From Mycolicibacterium arenosum (GTDB lineage: Bacteria > Actinomycetota > Actinomycetes > Mycobacteriales > Mycobacteriaceae): a stretch of 64,000 nucleotides of DNA. Location: assembly GCF_024320865.1 (NCBI RefSeq), contig NZ_JANDBD010000002.1, forward strand, positions 186,001 to 250,000, written 5' to 3'. The notes under the pieces were generated by a model. The model saw only the letters and a program-made list of their open reading frames with translations, had not been told where the DNA came from and searched no databases. Numbering within the stretch: the first letter of the stretch is position 1; every line of letters starts with the position of its first letter. Shown piece by piece: positions 25,949-35,142 of this stretch. Made by a program: the position numbers and the translations under genes.

Positions 25949-26470
25949 ATGACCATTCACAGCAAACTCGCAGGAATCGCGGCGATGGTCGGTGCCGGGG
26001 TGTCGCTCACGCTCGCTCCGTGCGCGTGGGCTGACGAGGAGGACGTCGCACCGGCGCCTCCGCCCGTTCAGGTCGTCGGCGTAGATCCCGCCGAGAACGC
26101 CGATCCAGCCGCCGTTGCGGCCTGCGGAGCCTTCGCCTCGATACTCGACGGCTCCTCGTACTACTTCGGCGAGTTCGCCGACTCCTTCGAGGGGTCCAAC
26201 TACAACGACCCGGCGGTGCAGAGCAGTAATCAGTTGGGCCGCCAGGCGATGCGCGAATCGGCTGGGGCTGCGATGAGCGCCGCCAATACGCCGGGCCTGT
26301 CACCGGACATCGCCGAACCGATGCGGTCGTGGTCCGTGGGTGCGACGGCGATGTGGGCCAAGATGGGCCTGCGCATTCCCGGTGAGAGCCTGAACACCAC
26401 GGCTACGGGCATGAACGACAACGCCACCAAGGTGCAGCAGGGCTGCGCCGCCGCGGGGACCCACGCGTAG
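25949..26470 (+). CDS. Secreted mycobacterial hypothetical protein
   Basis: A 173-residue protein with a signal peptide ending CAWA|DEED and an Asp/Pro-rich linker. A probably helical domain with two cysteines (AVAACGAF near its start, QQGCAAAGTHA at the end) follows. No domain with known function is recognised. GAGGAG precedes the ATG. It lies 3 nt upstream of a lipoprotein gene, so the two form an operon. Confidence 0.75.
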   Translation: MTIHSKLAGIAAMVGAGVSLTLAPCAWADEEDVAPAPPPVQVVGVDPAENADPAAVAACGAFASILDGSSYYFGEFADSFEGSNYNDPAVQSSNQLGRQAMRESAGAAMSAANTPGLSPDIAEPMRSWSVGATAMWAKMGLRIPGESLNTTATGMNDNATKVQQGCAAAGTHA

Positions 26471-26473
26471 CCG

Positions 26474-27181
26474 GTGCTGAAAGCCTTGTCAGACAACGCG
26501 TTGCTTACGCGCGCGGTCGCGATGACCGCAGCGGTGTGTCTGCTGACCGTGGGCTGCGGCACGTCCGGGGGACAGTCGACGGAGCCGAAGGGCGTCCCTG
26601 AGTCGGCGCTCGGCGGTCTGCTGCTGGCCCCCGACCGGATCGGAACCATCTTGGGTGCCTCGGGCATGGTGGCGCACCAGCCGACGGACGTCATGGCCGA
26701 CAACAGCAACATCATCTCCAACCTCGACTGCCTCGGCGCGTGGCAGATCAACCAGGCTCCGGTCTACGACCCGACCTTCTGGAAGTCGATGCGGCAGCAG
26801 GTGGTTCGCTCTCCCGACGCCGACAGTTGGAGCGAGCAGGTCGTGCAATCGGTGGTGTCGTGGGGCACCAGGGACGGCGCGCAAGCGTTCTTCGACGACT
26901 CGGTGACGCGGTGGTCCAAGTGCACGAACCACACGCTGAACATCCGGGTGAACGACCAGCCGCTGCCGAAGTGGGTGAGCGGCCAGCTCTCCCAGGGCGA
27001 TAGGGAGCTGTCGCTGCCCTATACGCGGGGAACGGGCGATTCAACCCGGTCGTGCCAGCACGTAATCCGGGTGGCGGCCAATGTGGTATTCGAGGTCGCG
27101 GCCTGCAAGCCGAAGCAGGACGCGCCCGTGACGCAGGCCGCCGAGGTGGCTGCCGCGATGGAAGCCGAGATGCCGCACTGA
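26474..27181 (+). CDS. Lipoprotein with PknH-like extracellular sensor domain
   Basis: A 235-residue lipoprotein with lipobox LTVGC (Cys28). The rest resembles the PknH_C/sensor domain found outside PknH and in Lpp/Lpq lipoproteins: start GLLLAPDRIGTILG, centre PDADSWSEQVVQSVVSW, and cysteines in LDCLGAW, SKCTNHT, SCQHVIR and VAACKPK that can form the domain's two disulfides. Ligand unknown. GTG start. Confidence 0.78.
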   Translation: MLKALSDNALLTRAVAMTAAVCLLTVGCGTSGGQSTEPKGVPESALGGLLLAPDRIGTILGASGMVAHQPTDVMADNSNIISNLDCLGAWQINQAPVYDPTFWKSMRQQVVRSPDADSWSEQVVQSVVSWGTRDGAQAFFDDSVTRWSKCTNHTLNIRVNDQPLPKWVSGQLSQGDRELSLPYTRGTGDSTRSCQHVIRVAANVVFEVAACKPKQDAPVTQAAEVAAAMEAEMPH

Positions 27182-27236
27182 GCAGGAGCACGTTCGGCTG
27201 ACGGGACCACGCTGAGGCCCGGGGTACCTTACCCAC

Positions 27237-27839
27237 ATGGTCCGGCCTGCGCAGACGGCGCGCAGCGAGCGAACTCGCGAGGCGTTGCGCAGCGCTGCAC
27301 TGGTGCGTTTCCTCGGTCAGGGCGTCGAGGAGACGTCGGCCGAGCAGATCGCGGCGGACGCCGGAGTGTCGCTGCGGACGTTCTACCGCCACTTCACCTC
27401 CAAGCACGATCTCCTGTTCGCCGACTACGACGCCGGCCTGCAGTGGTTCCGCTCCGCACTGGCCGAGCAGTCCGGCGAGGAGTCGCTGATCGACTCCGTC
27501 CACGCCGCGGTGATGGCCGCGCCGTACGACGTCGACGCGGTGGCGAAGATCGCCGAACTGCGTACCAGGGAACTCGATGCGGGCCGGATCGTCCGCCACG
27601 TCCGTCAGGTCGAGGCGGACTTCGCCGAGGCCGTCGAGGAGTACCTGGTGCGAACGGGCGGCCCGACTGTCGGCAGCGACGAGCGGCTGCGCGTCACGGT
27701 GACAGCGCGGTGCATCTCCGCGGCGGTGTTCGGGGCGATGGAGGTGTGGATGCTCGACGAGCACCGCTCACTGCCCGAACTCGCGCGGCTGTGCCGGACC
27801 GCTCTCGAGGCGGTGGCGGCGGGGTTCGAGGACCGGTAA
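27237..27839 (+). CDS. TetR-family transcriptional regulator
   Basis: A 200-residue protein with HTH TSAEQIAADAGVSLRTFYRHFTSKHDLLF and a helical C-terminal domain. It lies 52 nt upstream of a FAD oxidoreductase gene on the same strand, the likely target. No clear palindrome is seen in the gap. Confidence 0.87.
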   Translation: MVRPAQTARSERTREALRSAALVRFLGQGVEETSAEQIAADAGVSLRTFYRHFTSKHDLLFADYDAGLQWFRSALAEQSGEESLIDSVHAAVMAAPYDVDAVAKIAELRTRELDAGRIVRHVRQVEADFAEAVEEYLVRTGGPTVGSDERLRVTVTARCISAAVFGAMEVWMLDEHRSLPELARLCRTALEAVAAGFEDR

Positions 27840-27891
27840 GGCAAGTTTCGTCATTATTGACAAAACTTTGACCGCGTGTCAGCCTCAGCTG

Positions 27892-29454
27892 ATGACGGAC
27901 TTCGACGCGATTGTCATCGGTGCGGGGCACAACGGGTTGACAGCGGCCGCACTCCTTCAGAAAGCCGGAATGCGCACGCTGTGCCTGGATTCCAAGCTCT
28001 ACGCCGGAGGCATGGCGTCGACCGTCGAGCTCTTCGACGGGTATCGCTTCGAGATCGCCGGCTCGGTGCAGATCCCGACGTCAGCGAAGGTGAGCCGCGA
28101 GCTCGGGCTGGACCAGTTGCCCACCGTGGAACTCGACGTCATGTCGGTGTCGCTGCGGGGTGTCGGCGACGAACCGCTGATTTACTACACCGACCCCATC
28201 AAGCTGATGACCCACATCAACGAGGTACACGGGGCCGAGGCCGTCAACGGGATGGCCGGCCTGATGGCCTGGTGCCAGGCGCCGACGCGAGCCCTCGGAC
28301 GTTTCGACGCCGGCCAGCCGCCGAAGACCCTCGACGAGATGTACGCCTGCGCGACAAACGAATTCGAACGATCGACGATCACCGACCTGCTGTTCGGATC
28401 GGTAACCGACGTCATCGACCGGTACCTGCCGGACCGGGAGAAGCACGGCGCGCTGCGCGGCATGCTGTCACTGCTCGCGGTCAACACCACCTACCGCGGC
28501 CCGGCCACCCCCGGCACCGCCGCCGCGCTGGCCTACGGGTTCGCCGTTCCCGACGAGAACGCGCTGCTGGTGAAGAAACTCAAGGGCGGCATCGGTGCGC
28601 TGACGGCCCACCTGTGCGAGGTGTTCGCCTCACACGGCGGGGAACTCCGGCTGCGCTCGGCCGTTAAGGAGATCTCAGTGGCCGACGGCCGGGTCAGCGG
28701 CGTTCGGCTCGAGGACGGCACCGCCATCACCGCACCCGTCGTGATCTCCGGTGTGGCACCGGATCTCACCGTCAACCAGCTGGTGGCGTCCGCGGCGGTG
28801 CCCGACGACATCCGCGAGCGGTTCTCCCGCATCGACCACCGCGGCAGCTACCTGCAGATGCACTTCGCGCTCGACGGCGTGCCCGAGTTCGCCGCCCCCT
28901 ACGAGGTCCTCAACGATCCGGCGATGCAGTCCAACATCGGAATCTTCAGCACCCCGGAGGAACTGCAGAAGCAGTGGGAGGACTGCAGGCACGGCATCGT
29001 GCCGTCGGATCCGTCGATCGCGTTGCAGATCCCCTCGGTCAACGATCCCGACCTCGCGCCGCCGGGCAAGCACGCCGCGTCGGCGTTCTCGCTGTGGTTC
29101 CCCATCGAAGAAAGTGAGTCGAGCTACGGCGAGATGAAGGTCGAGATGGGGCAGCGGGTCATCGACAAGCTGACGCGTCTGGCACCGGACTTCGAGAGCA
29201 GGATCATTCGACACACGACGTTCACCCCGAAGCACATGGGCACGATGTTCGGGGCGCCCGGTGGCGACTACTGCCAGGGCCTGATCCACCCGGACCAGAT
29301 CGGCGTCAACCGGCCCGGCCCGAGAGGCTATCTGGATCAACCGATTCCGATCGACGGCCTGTATCTCGGCAGCGCGGGCTGCCACGGCGGTCCCGGCATC
29401 ACGTTCATCCCCGGCTACAACGCGGCGACACAGGCGCTCGCCGACGCGCGCTGA
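27892..29454 (+). CDS. Phytoene-desaturase-like FAD oxidoreductase (PYROXD2 type)
   Basis: A 520-residue flavoprotein with the N-terminal dinucleotide-binding motif VIGAGHNGLTA (Gly10-x-Gly12-x-x-Gly15) and a C-terminal FAD motif (GLYLGSAGCHGGPGITFIPGYNAA). The ATG at 27892 is preferred over an in-frame TTG at 27868. There is no Shine-Dalgarno, so it may be leaderless. It probably oxidises a lipid or isoprenoid-like substrate. No phytoene synthase is adjacent, so a carotenoid role is not supported. Confidence 0.85.
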   Translation: MTDFDAIVIGAGHNGLTAAALLQKAGMRTLCLDSKLYAGGMASTVELFDGYRFEIAGSVQIPTSAKVSRELGLDQLPTVELDVMSVSLRGVGDEPLIYYTDPIKLMTHINEVHGAEAVNGMAGLMAWCQAPTRALGRFDAGQPPKTLDEMYACATNEFERSTITDLLFGSVTDVIDRYLPDREKHGALRGMLSLLAVNTTYRGPATPGTAAALAYGFAVPDENALLVKKLKGGIGALTAHLCEVFASHGGELRLRSAVKEISVADGRVSGVRLEDGTAITAPVVISGVAPDLTVNQLVASAAVPDDIRERFSRIDHRGSYLQMHFALDGVPEFAAPYEVLNDPAMQSNIGIFSTPEELQKQWEDCRHGIVPSDPSIALQIPSVNDPDLAPPGKHAASAFSLWFPIEESESSYGEMKVEMGQRVIDKLTRLAPDFESRIIRHTTFTPKHMGTMFGAPGGDYCQGLIHPDQIGVNRPGPRGYLDQPIPIDGLYLGSAGCHGGPGITFIPGYNAATQALADAR

Positions 29455-29607
29455 CTACTCGTCCTCGGCGGGTCCCTGCGGCGTCGCGCCACCCTCGTCC
29501 GACCAGTCCGCGGGACCGTCGGCGCCCTTCGCGGGATCGCTCTGCACGTCCTCGGCACCCGCCGGGCCGGTATCGGACGGCGTGGTCTTGGGGTCTGGGC
29601 TGCTCAC
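29455..29607 (-). CDS. 50-residue acidic protein coupled to the CDF transporter
   Basis: A short protein starting at GTG 29607 inside the transporter stop (GTGA): MSSPDPKTTPSDTGPAGAED..., then ...WSDEGGATPQGPAEDE. It is Asp/Glu/Pro/Gly-rich with one Trp and is probably disordered. The exact 4-nt overlap with the upstream stop argues that it is translated. Function unknown; acidic residues could bind metal, but there is no His/Cys cluster. Confidence 0.6.
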   Translation of the reverse strand: MSSPDPKTTPSDTGPAGAEDVQSDPAKGADGPADWSDEGGATPQGPAEDE

Positions 29608-30545
29608 GGTACGCGGGATACCCCGTCATCGGGTTCGGAAACGGTGAGCACCGCTTCGGCCACGTATCGGTCCTGCTCCAGTCGCTGCTCGAGCCCGCGC
29701 AGCGTGACCGCGATCGTCGACTCGCGATCGTCGCCGACGAGATCCACGCTCGCGACCACGAAAAGCGCCTTCGGGCCGATGAACTCGGGGCGCAGGAAGC
29801 GCACCTCGGCGACTTCGGGAAAGCTCTTCAGCCTGGCGACGAGCGCGTCGTGAACTCGCGGTGAACCGGGTTCGCCGGTGAGGAACTGCCGGTTCCTGTC
29901 GATCAGCACCACCGCGACGACACCGAGCAGCACCCCGACCAGGATCGATCCGAGCGCGTCCCAGACCACCGCCCCGGTGAGCTGATGGAGCAGGATGCCG
30001 ACGAACGCGATGGCGATGCCGATCAACGCGGCAGTGTCCTCGGCGAACACCGCACGAACGGTCGGGTCCGACGTGTGCATGGCGTAGTCGAGCACCTCGG
30101 TGTCCAATTCGGCAGCCTCGCGGCGCAATTGTCGAACCGCCTGCAGCCACGAGACACTCTCCAGGACGAACGCGACGGCCAGGACCAGGTAGGCCAGCCG
30201 ATAGTCCTCGGCACCCTCTTCGCCGTGCAGGAGTTCGGTGACGCCACGCCAGACCGACACCGCGGCGCCGACGACGAACAACCCGACGGCGGCCAGGATC
30301 GACCAGACGTACGCCTCCCGCCCGTACCCCAGGGGCCGACGTTCGTCGGGCGTTCTGGCACTCCTGCGATTTGCGACCAGCAGGAAGATCTCGTTTCCCG
30401 TGTCGGCCCACGAGTGCGCCGCCTCGGCGGTCATCGACGCCGAAGTCGAGACCACGGCGGCAACGGATTTCGCAATGGCGATAACCAGGTTGGCGCCGAA
30501 GGCGACCAGAACCGTGAGCGTGCTGTCGCCGCCGGGTTTCACCAC
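29604..30545 (-). CDS. Cation diffusion facilitator (CDF) transporter
   Basis: A 313-residue membrane protein with about six helices and the CDF metal-site motif in TM2 (AEAAHSWADTGNE). The YGREAYVWS segment and the C-terminal cytoplasmic domain (EVRFLRPEFIGPKALFVVASVDL) are typical of the SLC30A9/YdfM-like branch. CDF proteins export Zn2+ or similar ions by proton antiport. The start is GTG 30545 or 30542; longer open sequence upstream overlaps the zinc-finger gene in another frame. It lies 4 nt from that gene. Confidence 0.87.
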   Translation of the reverse strand: MVKPGGDSTLTVLVAFGANLVIAIAKSVAAVVSTSASMTAEAAHSWADTGNEIFLLVANRRSARTPDERRPLGYGREAYVWSILAAVGLFVVGAAVSVWRGVTELLHGEEGAEDYRLAYLVLAVAFVLESVSWLQAVRQLRREAAELDTEVLDYAMHTSDPTVRAVFAEDTAALIGIAIAFVGILLHQLTGAVVWDALGSILVGVLLGVVAVVLIDRNRQFLTGEPGSPRVHDALVARLKSFPEVAEVRFLRPEFIGPKALFVVASVDLVGDDRESTIAVTLRGLEQRLEQDRYVAEAVLTVSEPDDGVSRVP

Positions 30546-30549
30546 GATG

Positions 30550-30903
30550 TCAGTCGGCGCGCTGTTGCAGCTGGCGCATCCAGTCGCCCGGCACCCTGCC
30601 CCGCGGTCCCGGCACCGTTTCATCGGCGGGATGGCTCTGCGGATCGGCGAGTTCCGGCCCGTCGTAGTACTGGTCGGTGTCGTAGTTCCAGAACCAGTCC
30701 TCGCCGGGCTCGAACGACTGGATGATCGGATGGCCGGTCGCGCGCCAGTGCGCCGACGCGTGCCGCGCCAACGAGTCGTCGCAGCAACCGATGTGACCGC
30801 ACTTCGCGCACCGCCGCAGATGGACCCACCAGCCGCCCGCGGCATCGCACTCCGTACAACCCGTCCCGCTTGGTACCGCCGTCGGATCGACCACGTCACT
30901 CAT
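30550..30903 (-). CDS. UBP-type zinc-finger protein
   Basis: A 117-residue protein. Cys16, Cys19, Cys32, Cys35, Cys40, His48, His52 and His58 form the ZnF-UBP pattern (GCTECDAAGGWWVHLRRCAKCGHIGCCDDSLARHASAHW), followed by a Trp/Tyr-rich region (EDWFWNYDTDQYY). In eukaryotes the fold binds free ubiquitin C-termini; in actinobacteria the ligand is unknown. The gene heads an overlapping trio with the CDF transporter and the 50-residue protein. Confidence 0.88.
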   Translation of the reverse strand: MSDVVDPTAVPSGTGCTECDAAGGWWVHLRRCAKCGHIGCCDDSLARHASAHWRATGHPIIQSFEPGEDWFWNYDTDQYYDGPELADPQSHPADETVPGPRGRVPGDWMRQLQQRAD

Positions 30904-31123
30904 GGTTGTCGAGCCTAGCCGTGCCCGCGCGCGCCGGTTGGCCACCGTTTGGATCACCGACATCTGATCATGATGAGCGAAACCGGCGACGAGGGGGATA
31001 CCAGCGAATTCCGTAATTGACGTGGGGATTCGCCGAAACTCTCGCTTTGACGGTTAATCCCGGTGCTCTTAGCGTCCGCCCCAACCTGACGATGATGGGA
31101 ACGCACGTGAGAGCCGGTCGACT

Positions 31124-31888
31124 GTGAACGGTGCCGCCTGGGCCAAACCGGCTTTCGCGGTGGGTGACTTCGTCGTCCTCGCGGGTGAGACGTTCGGGCT
31201 GATGTTCCGCAGGCCCTTCGCGTGGCAGGAACTCATCGACCAGATCTGGTTCGTGGCGAGGGTGTCCATCGTGCCGACGCTGGTGCTGTCGATCCCGTAC
31301 ACCGTGCTGATCGTCTTCACGCTGAACATCGTGCTGATCGAGGTCGGCGCCGGGGACCTCTCGGGTGCGGGGGCGGCGCTGGCATCGGTGACGCAGGTCG
31401 GTCCCGTCGTCACCGCGATCGTGGTGTCCGGGGCGGGCGCCACCGCCATGTGCGCCGATCTCGGGGCGCGGACCATCCGCGAGGAGATCGACGCGCTGAA
31501 GGTCATCGGGGTCAACCCGGTGCAGGCCCTGGTGGTGCCGCGGGTGATCGCCGCGACGTTCGTCGCGCTGATGCTGTACTCGGTGGTCGCCGTCGTCGGA
31601 CTGGCCGGCAGCTACTTCTTCGTCGTGTACGTCCAGAACGTCACGCCGGGTGCCTTCGTGGCGGGTCTGACGCTGCTGACCGGTCTGCCCCAGGTGATCG
31701 TGTCGCTGGTCAAGGCGCTGCTGTTCGGCCTGTCCGCGGGTCTGATCGCCTGCTACAAGGGGCTTTCCGTCGGCGGCGGCCCCACCGCCGTCGGCAACGC
31801 CGTCAACGAGACCGTGGTGTTCGCGTTCATGGCGCTGTTCCTCATCAACATCCTGGCGACGGCGTTCGGCGTGAAGGTGGCACCATGA
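31124..31888 (+). CDS. yrbEA: YrbE-family permease A of an mce operon
   Basis: A 254-residue MlaE/YrbE permease with about five helices and the family motif IREEIDALKVIGVNPVQALVVPRV. With YrbEB it forms the membrane channel of the Mce lipid importer, powered by an MlaF/MceG-like ATPase encoded elsewhere. GTG start. The 220-nt upstream region contains TTGACG at 31047-31052 as a possible -35. Confidence 0.94.
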   Translation: MNGAAWAKPAFAVGDFVVLAGETFGLMFRRPFAWQELIDQIWFVARVSIVPTLVLSIPYTVLIVFTLNIVLIEVGAGDLSGAGAALASVTQVGPVVTAIVVSGAGATAMCADLGARTIREEIDALKVIGVNPVQALVVPRVIAATFVALMLYSVVAVVGLAGSYFFVVYVQNVTPGAFVAGLTLLTGLPQVIVSLVKALLFGLSAGLIACYKGLSVGGGPTAVGNAVNETVVFAFMALFLINILATAFGVKVAP

Positions 31889-31911
31889 GCGAGCTTGCGA
31901 GCGAATCATGA
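31885..31911 (+). other. Eight-codon mini-ORF bridging yrbEA and yrbEB
   Basis: ATG at 31885 overlaps the yrbEA stop (ATGA) and reads MSELASES to a TGA at 31909-31911 that overlaps the yrbEB ATG (ATGA). A ribosome could pass from gene to gene through two successive stop-start overlaps. Whether the peptide is made is unknown. Confidence 0.4.
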
Positions 31912-32741
31912 CGCAGACAGGCGTCGCGAGCGAGCCGTCGAAGGTCGTCGACGCCACCCGGCGCCTCGGCGAGCAGACCGCCTTCTACGGCCAGGCGCTC
32001 GCCTCGACCGCCGACGCGGTCCGGCGATATCCCGGCGAGGTATTGCGCCTGATCGCCACGATGGGCCTCGGCACCGGCGCGCTCGCCGTCATCGGCGGCA
32101 CCGTCGTGATCGTCGGCTTCCTCACCCTGTCCACCGGGGCGCTCATCGCGGTGCAGGGCTACAACACGCTGTCCAACGTCGGCATCGAGGCACTGACGGG
32201 CTTTCTCGGCGCCTTTCTGAACGTCCGCTTCATCGCCCCGGCCACCGCGGGGGTGGCGCTGGCTGCGACGATCGGGGCGGGCGCGACGGCGCAACTGGGC
32301 GCCATGCGCATCAACGAGGAGATCGACGCTCTCGAGGTGATGGGCATCCGCGCGGTCACCTACCTGGCGTCGACCCGCATCGTGGCGGGCGTCATCGCGG
32401 TGATCCCGATCTACACCGTCGCTGTGCTGATGTCCTTCCTCGCCACACGATTCGGCACGACGATCGTCTACGGCCAGTCGCGCGGCGTGTACGACCACTA
32501 CTTCTCCACCTTTCTGCAGCCCGCCGATCTCATGTGGTCGTTCACCGAGGCGCTGGCGATGGCGGCCGTCGTGATGGCGATCCACACTTACTACGGATTC
32601 ACCGCGACGGGTGGCCCCGCGGGGGTCGGCGAGGCCGTCGGCCGCGCGGTGCGAACCTCCATCACCGCAGGTGTTTTCATCCTCCTGACCATCACGCTGT
32701 CCGTGTACGGGCAGTCCGGCAACTTCTACCTGTCGGGGTGA
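31908..32741 (+). CDS. yrbEB: YrbE-family permease B of an mce operon
   Basis: A 277-residue MlaE/YrbE permease with a cytoplasmic N-terminal stretch and several helices, with INEEIDALEVMGIRAVTYLASTRI matching YrbEA. Its stop overlaps the mceA GTG (GTGA). Partner of YrbEA in the Mce transporter. Confidence 0.94.
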   Translation: MTQTGVASEPSKVVDATRRLGEQTAFYGQALASTADAVRRYPGEVLRLIATMGLGTGALAVIGGTVVIVGFLTLSTGALIAVQGYNTLSNVGIEALTGFLGAFLNVRFIAPATAGVALAATIGAGATAQLGAMRINEEIDALEVMGIRAVTYLASTRIVAGVIAVIPIYTVAVLMSFLATRFGTTIVYGQSRGVYDHYFSTFLQPADLMWSFTEALAMAAVVMAIHTYYGFTATGGPAGVGEAVGRAVRTSITAGVFILLTITLSVYGQSGNFYLSG

Positions 32742-34117
32742 GCGGGGTGCAGGAGAATTCGCCGAGGCGGGCGGGCATCGACCCCATCTGGTGGGCTCCG
32801 GTGCTGTTCGTCGTCATCATCGCGTTGACGGTGCTGACCGCGCTGCTGTTCTCCGGAACCCTGCGCAGCTTCGTACCGCTGACCCTGGTCTCCGATCGCT
32901 CCGGACTGGTGATGGAGAACGGCGCGAAGGTGAAACTGCGCGGCGTGCAGATCGGCGAGGTCGCCTCGATCGGTGCCGACGCGGGCGGCGACGCGGCGTT
33001 CTCGAAGTTGACGCTCAAGATCTATCCGCACGAGTTCGGCTACCTGCCGAGCAACATTGAGGCGGAGATCAAGTCCAGCACCGCATTCGGCGCCAAGTAC
33101 GTCGATCTCACCGTGCCGAATGGCGGCCCCAGTGGCCAGTCGCTCGCCCCAGGCGCGGTGCTGCAGTCGCGCAACGTGACCGTCGAGGTCAACACGGTGT
33201 TCGAGAACCTGCAGTCCGTGGTGCAGGCCATCGACCCGGCGAAGCTGAACTCGGTGCTGTCAGCGCTCGCCGAAGCCCTGCGCGGCAAGGGCGAGGTCAT
33301 CGGGGAGGCGATCACCGACGCGAACGACGTGCTCCTCGCCGTCAATCCGCGCATGCCGACCGTGCAGCGGAACTGGCAGCTCTTCGGGCAGACCGCGGAT
33401 GCGTATTCGACAGCGGCGCAGGATATCCTGTCGATTCTCGAGTCGTTCTCGAAGACCAGCACCACGATCTCCGACAACGCAGGCGCGCTCAACGACGTAC
33501 TGCTGTCGGCGGTCGGCTTCTCCCAGTCCGGTGTCGACGTGATCGGGGGTAACCAGCCGAACATCATCCGGTCGATGAACACGCTGGTGTCGACGACCGA
33601 CCTTCTGTTCAAGTACTCGCCGACCTACACCTGCCTGTTCCAAGGTGCGCAGTGGTTCCTCGACCACGGTGGCCGGGATGCGCTGGGCGGCAACGGGAAA
33701 TCGGTGATCATGGACGCCGCGCTGCTGTTCGGTGACGATCCCTACCGGTATCCGGACAACCTGCCCGTCGTCAACGCCAAGGGCGGCCCTGGTGGCAAGC
33801 CGAGCTGCGGATCCCTGCCCGACGTCAGCAAGAACTTCCCGGTCAAGTACCTCGTCACCGACACCGGGTTCGGAACCGGCCTCGACGTGCGTCCCAATCC
33901 CGGTATCGGATTCCCCGGTTTCGCCAACTACCTGCCCGCCACCAAGGCGATCCCGGAGCCGCCGAAGATCCGCTACGAGGGTGGGCCCGCACCCGGTCCG
34001 CCGCCCGCCTATCCCGGCGCACCCGCTTACGGCGCACCGCTGTTCGCGCCGGACGGCACTCCGCTCTACCCGCCGCCGCCGGGAACGCGACCGCCACCGA
34101 TGGAGGGGCAGCCATGA
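32738..34117 (+). CDS. mceA: MceA substrate-binding subunit
   Basis: A 459-residue Mce protein with an N-terminal membrane anchor (about 18-38), then the MlaD/MCE domain (RSGLVMENGAKVKLRGVQIGEV), a helical region, and a Pro-rich C-terminus (PPPPGTRPPPMEGQ). It starts at GTG 32738 inside the yrbEB stop. MceA-F are thought to form a heteromeric tunnel carrying lipids from the outer envelope to the YrbE permease. Confidence 0.93.
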   Translation: MSGVQENSPRRAGIDPIWWAPVLFVVIIALTVLTALLFSGTLRSFVPLTLVSDRSGLVMENGAKVKLRGVQIGEVASIGADAGGDAAFSKLTLKIYPHEFGYLPSNIEAEIKSSTAFGAKYVDLTVPNGGPSGQSLAPGAVLQSRNVTVEVNTVFENLQSVVQAIDPAKLNSVLSALAEALRGKGEVIGEAITDANDVLLAVNPRMPTVQRNWQLFGQTADAYSTAAQDILSILESFSKTSTTISDNAGALNDVLLSAVGFSQSGVDVIGGNQPNIIRSMNTLVSTTDLLFKYSPTYTCLFQGAQWFLDHGGRDALGGNGKSVIMDAALLFGDDPYRYPDNLPVVNAKGGPGGKPSCGSLPDVSKNFPVKYLVTDTGFGTGLDVRPNPGIGFPGFANYLPATKAIPEPPKIRYEGGPAPGPPPAYPGAPAYGAPLFAPDGTPLYPPPPGTRPPPMEGQP

Positions 34118-35142
34118 GAGGCAGGACCGGTCGCACCCTGGTGCGCGTCGTGGCGTTCATCACCGTCTGCTTCATCTTCATGTTCGCGTTGGTCACGGTG
34201 TTCGGGCAGTTCCGCTTCGACTCCAGAACGACGTACACCGCGTTGTTCAGCAACGTCTCAGGACTTAAGGGCGGCAACTTCGTTCGCATCGCGGGCGTCG
34301 AGGTCGGCAAGGTCGAGAACATGACGCTGAAGAAGGACGGCACCGTCACCGTCGTCTTCAACGTCGACCGGAACCTGACGCTCACCGAGGGCACCAGAGC
34401 CGCCGTGCGCTACGAGAACCTCATCGGTGACCGGTACCTCGCGCTCGAGGACGGGCCCGGTTCGACGCGCAAACTATCAGCGGGACAAGCTATTCCGCTG
34501 GCCCGGACGTCCCCGGCCTTGGACGTCGACGCGCTGATCGGCGGATTCCGGCCCTTGTTCCGCGCGCTCGACCCGGAGCAGGTCAACGCGCTCAGCGGGG
34601 AACTGCTCCAGGTGTTCCAGGGGCAGGGCGCCACCATCTCGTCGGTGCTGTCGCAGACCTCTGCTCTGACGTCCACGCTCGCCGGGCGCGACCAGCTGAT
34701 CGGTGACGTGATCGCCAACCTGAACACCGTGTTGGACACGTTCGCTGCGCAGGACGACCAGTTCGGCGAGGGTCTCGACAAGCTGTCGGAACTGGTGCAG
34801 GGGCTCAGCGACCGTAAGCAGGACATCGCCAACGGAGTCGGTTACATCAACGCCGCCGCCGGATCGGTCGCCGACCTGCTGACCGCCGCACGTCAACCCA
34901 TCAAGGACACCGTGGTGCAGACCGATCGGTTCGCGAGCCAGGTGGAAGCCGACCACGACTACGTCGACGAGTTGGTCAGGACCCTGCCCGACGCGTATCA
35001 GGTGCTGGCGCGCCAGGGTCTGTACGGCGACTACTTCGGGTTCTACCTGTGTGACGCGATCCTCAAGCTCAACGGCAAGGGCGGTCAGCCGGTGTTCGTC
35101 AAGGTGGCGGGCCAGGACTCCGGGCGGTGCACACCGAAATGA
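34114..35142 (+). CDS. mceB: MceB
   Basis: A 342-residue Mce protein with an N-terminal TM segment, an MCE domain (SGLKGGNFVRIAGVEVGKVENM) and a long helical region. It lacks the Pro-rich tail and ends with two cysteines (YLCDAILKL, SGRCTPK), as MceB proteins often do. 4-nt overlaps on both sides. Confidence 0.93.
   Translation: MRGRTGRTLVRVVAFITVCFIFMFALVTVFGQFRFDSRTTYTALFSNVSGLKGGNFVRIAGVEVGKVENMTLKKDGTVTVVFNVDRNLTLTEGTRAAVRYENLIGDRYLALEDGPGSTRKLSAGQAIPLARTSPALDVDALIGGFRPLFRALDPEQVNALSGELLQVFQGQGATISSVLSQTSALTSTLAGRDQLIGDVIANLNTVLDTFAAQDDQFGEGLDKLSELVQGLSDRKQDIANGVGYINAAAGSVADLLTAARQPIKDTVVQTDRFASQVEADHDYVDELVRTLPDAYQVLARQGLYGDYFGFYLCDAILKLNGKGGQPVFVKVAGQDSGRCTPK

Noticed and set aside
27868..29454. 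Carotenoid biosynthesis operon
   Set aside because: Only one phytoene-desaturase-like gene; no synthase or cyclase nearby, and the family includes non-carotenoid oxidases.
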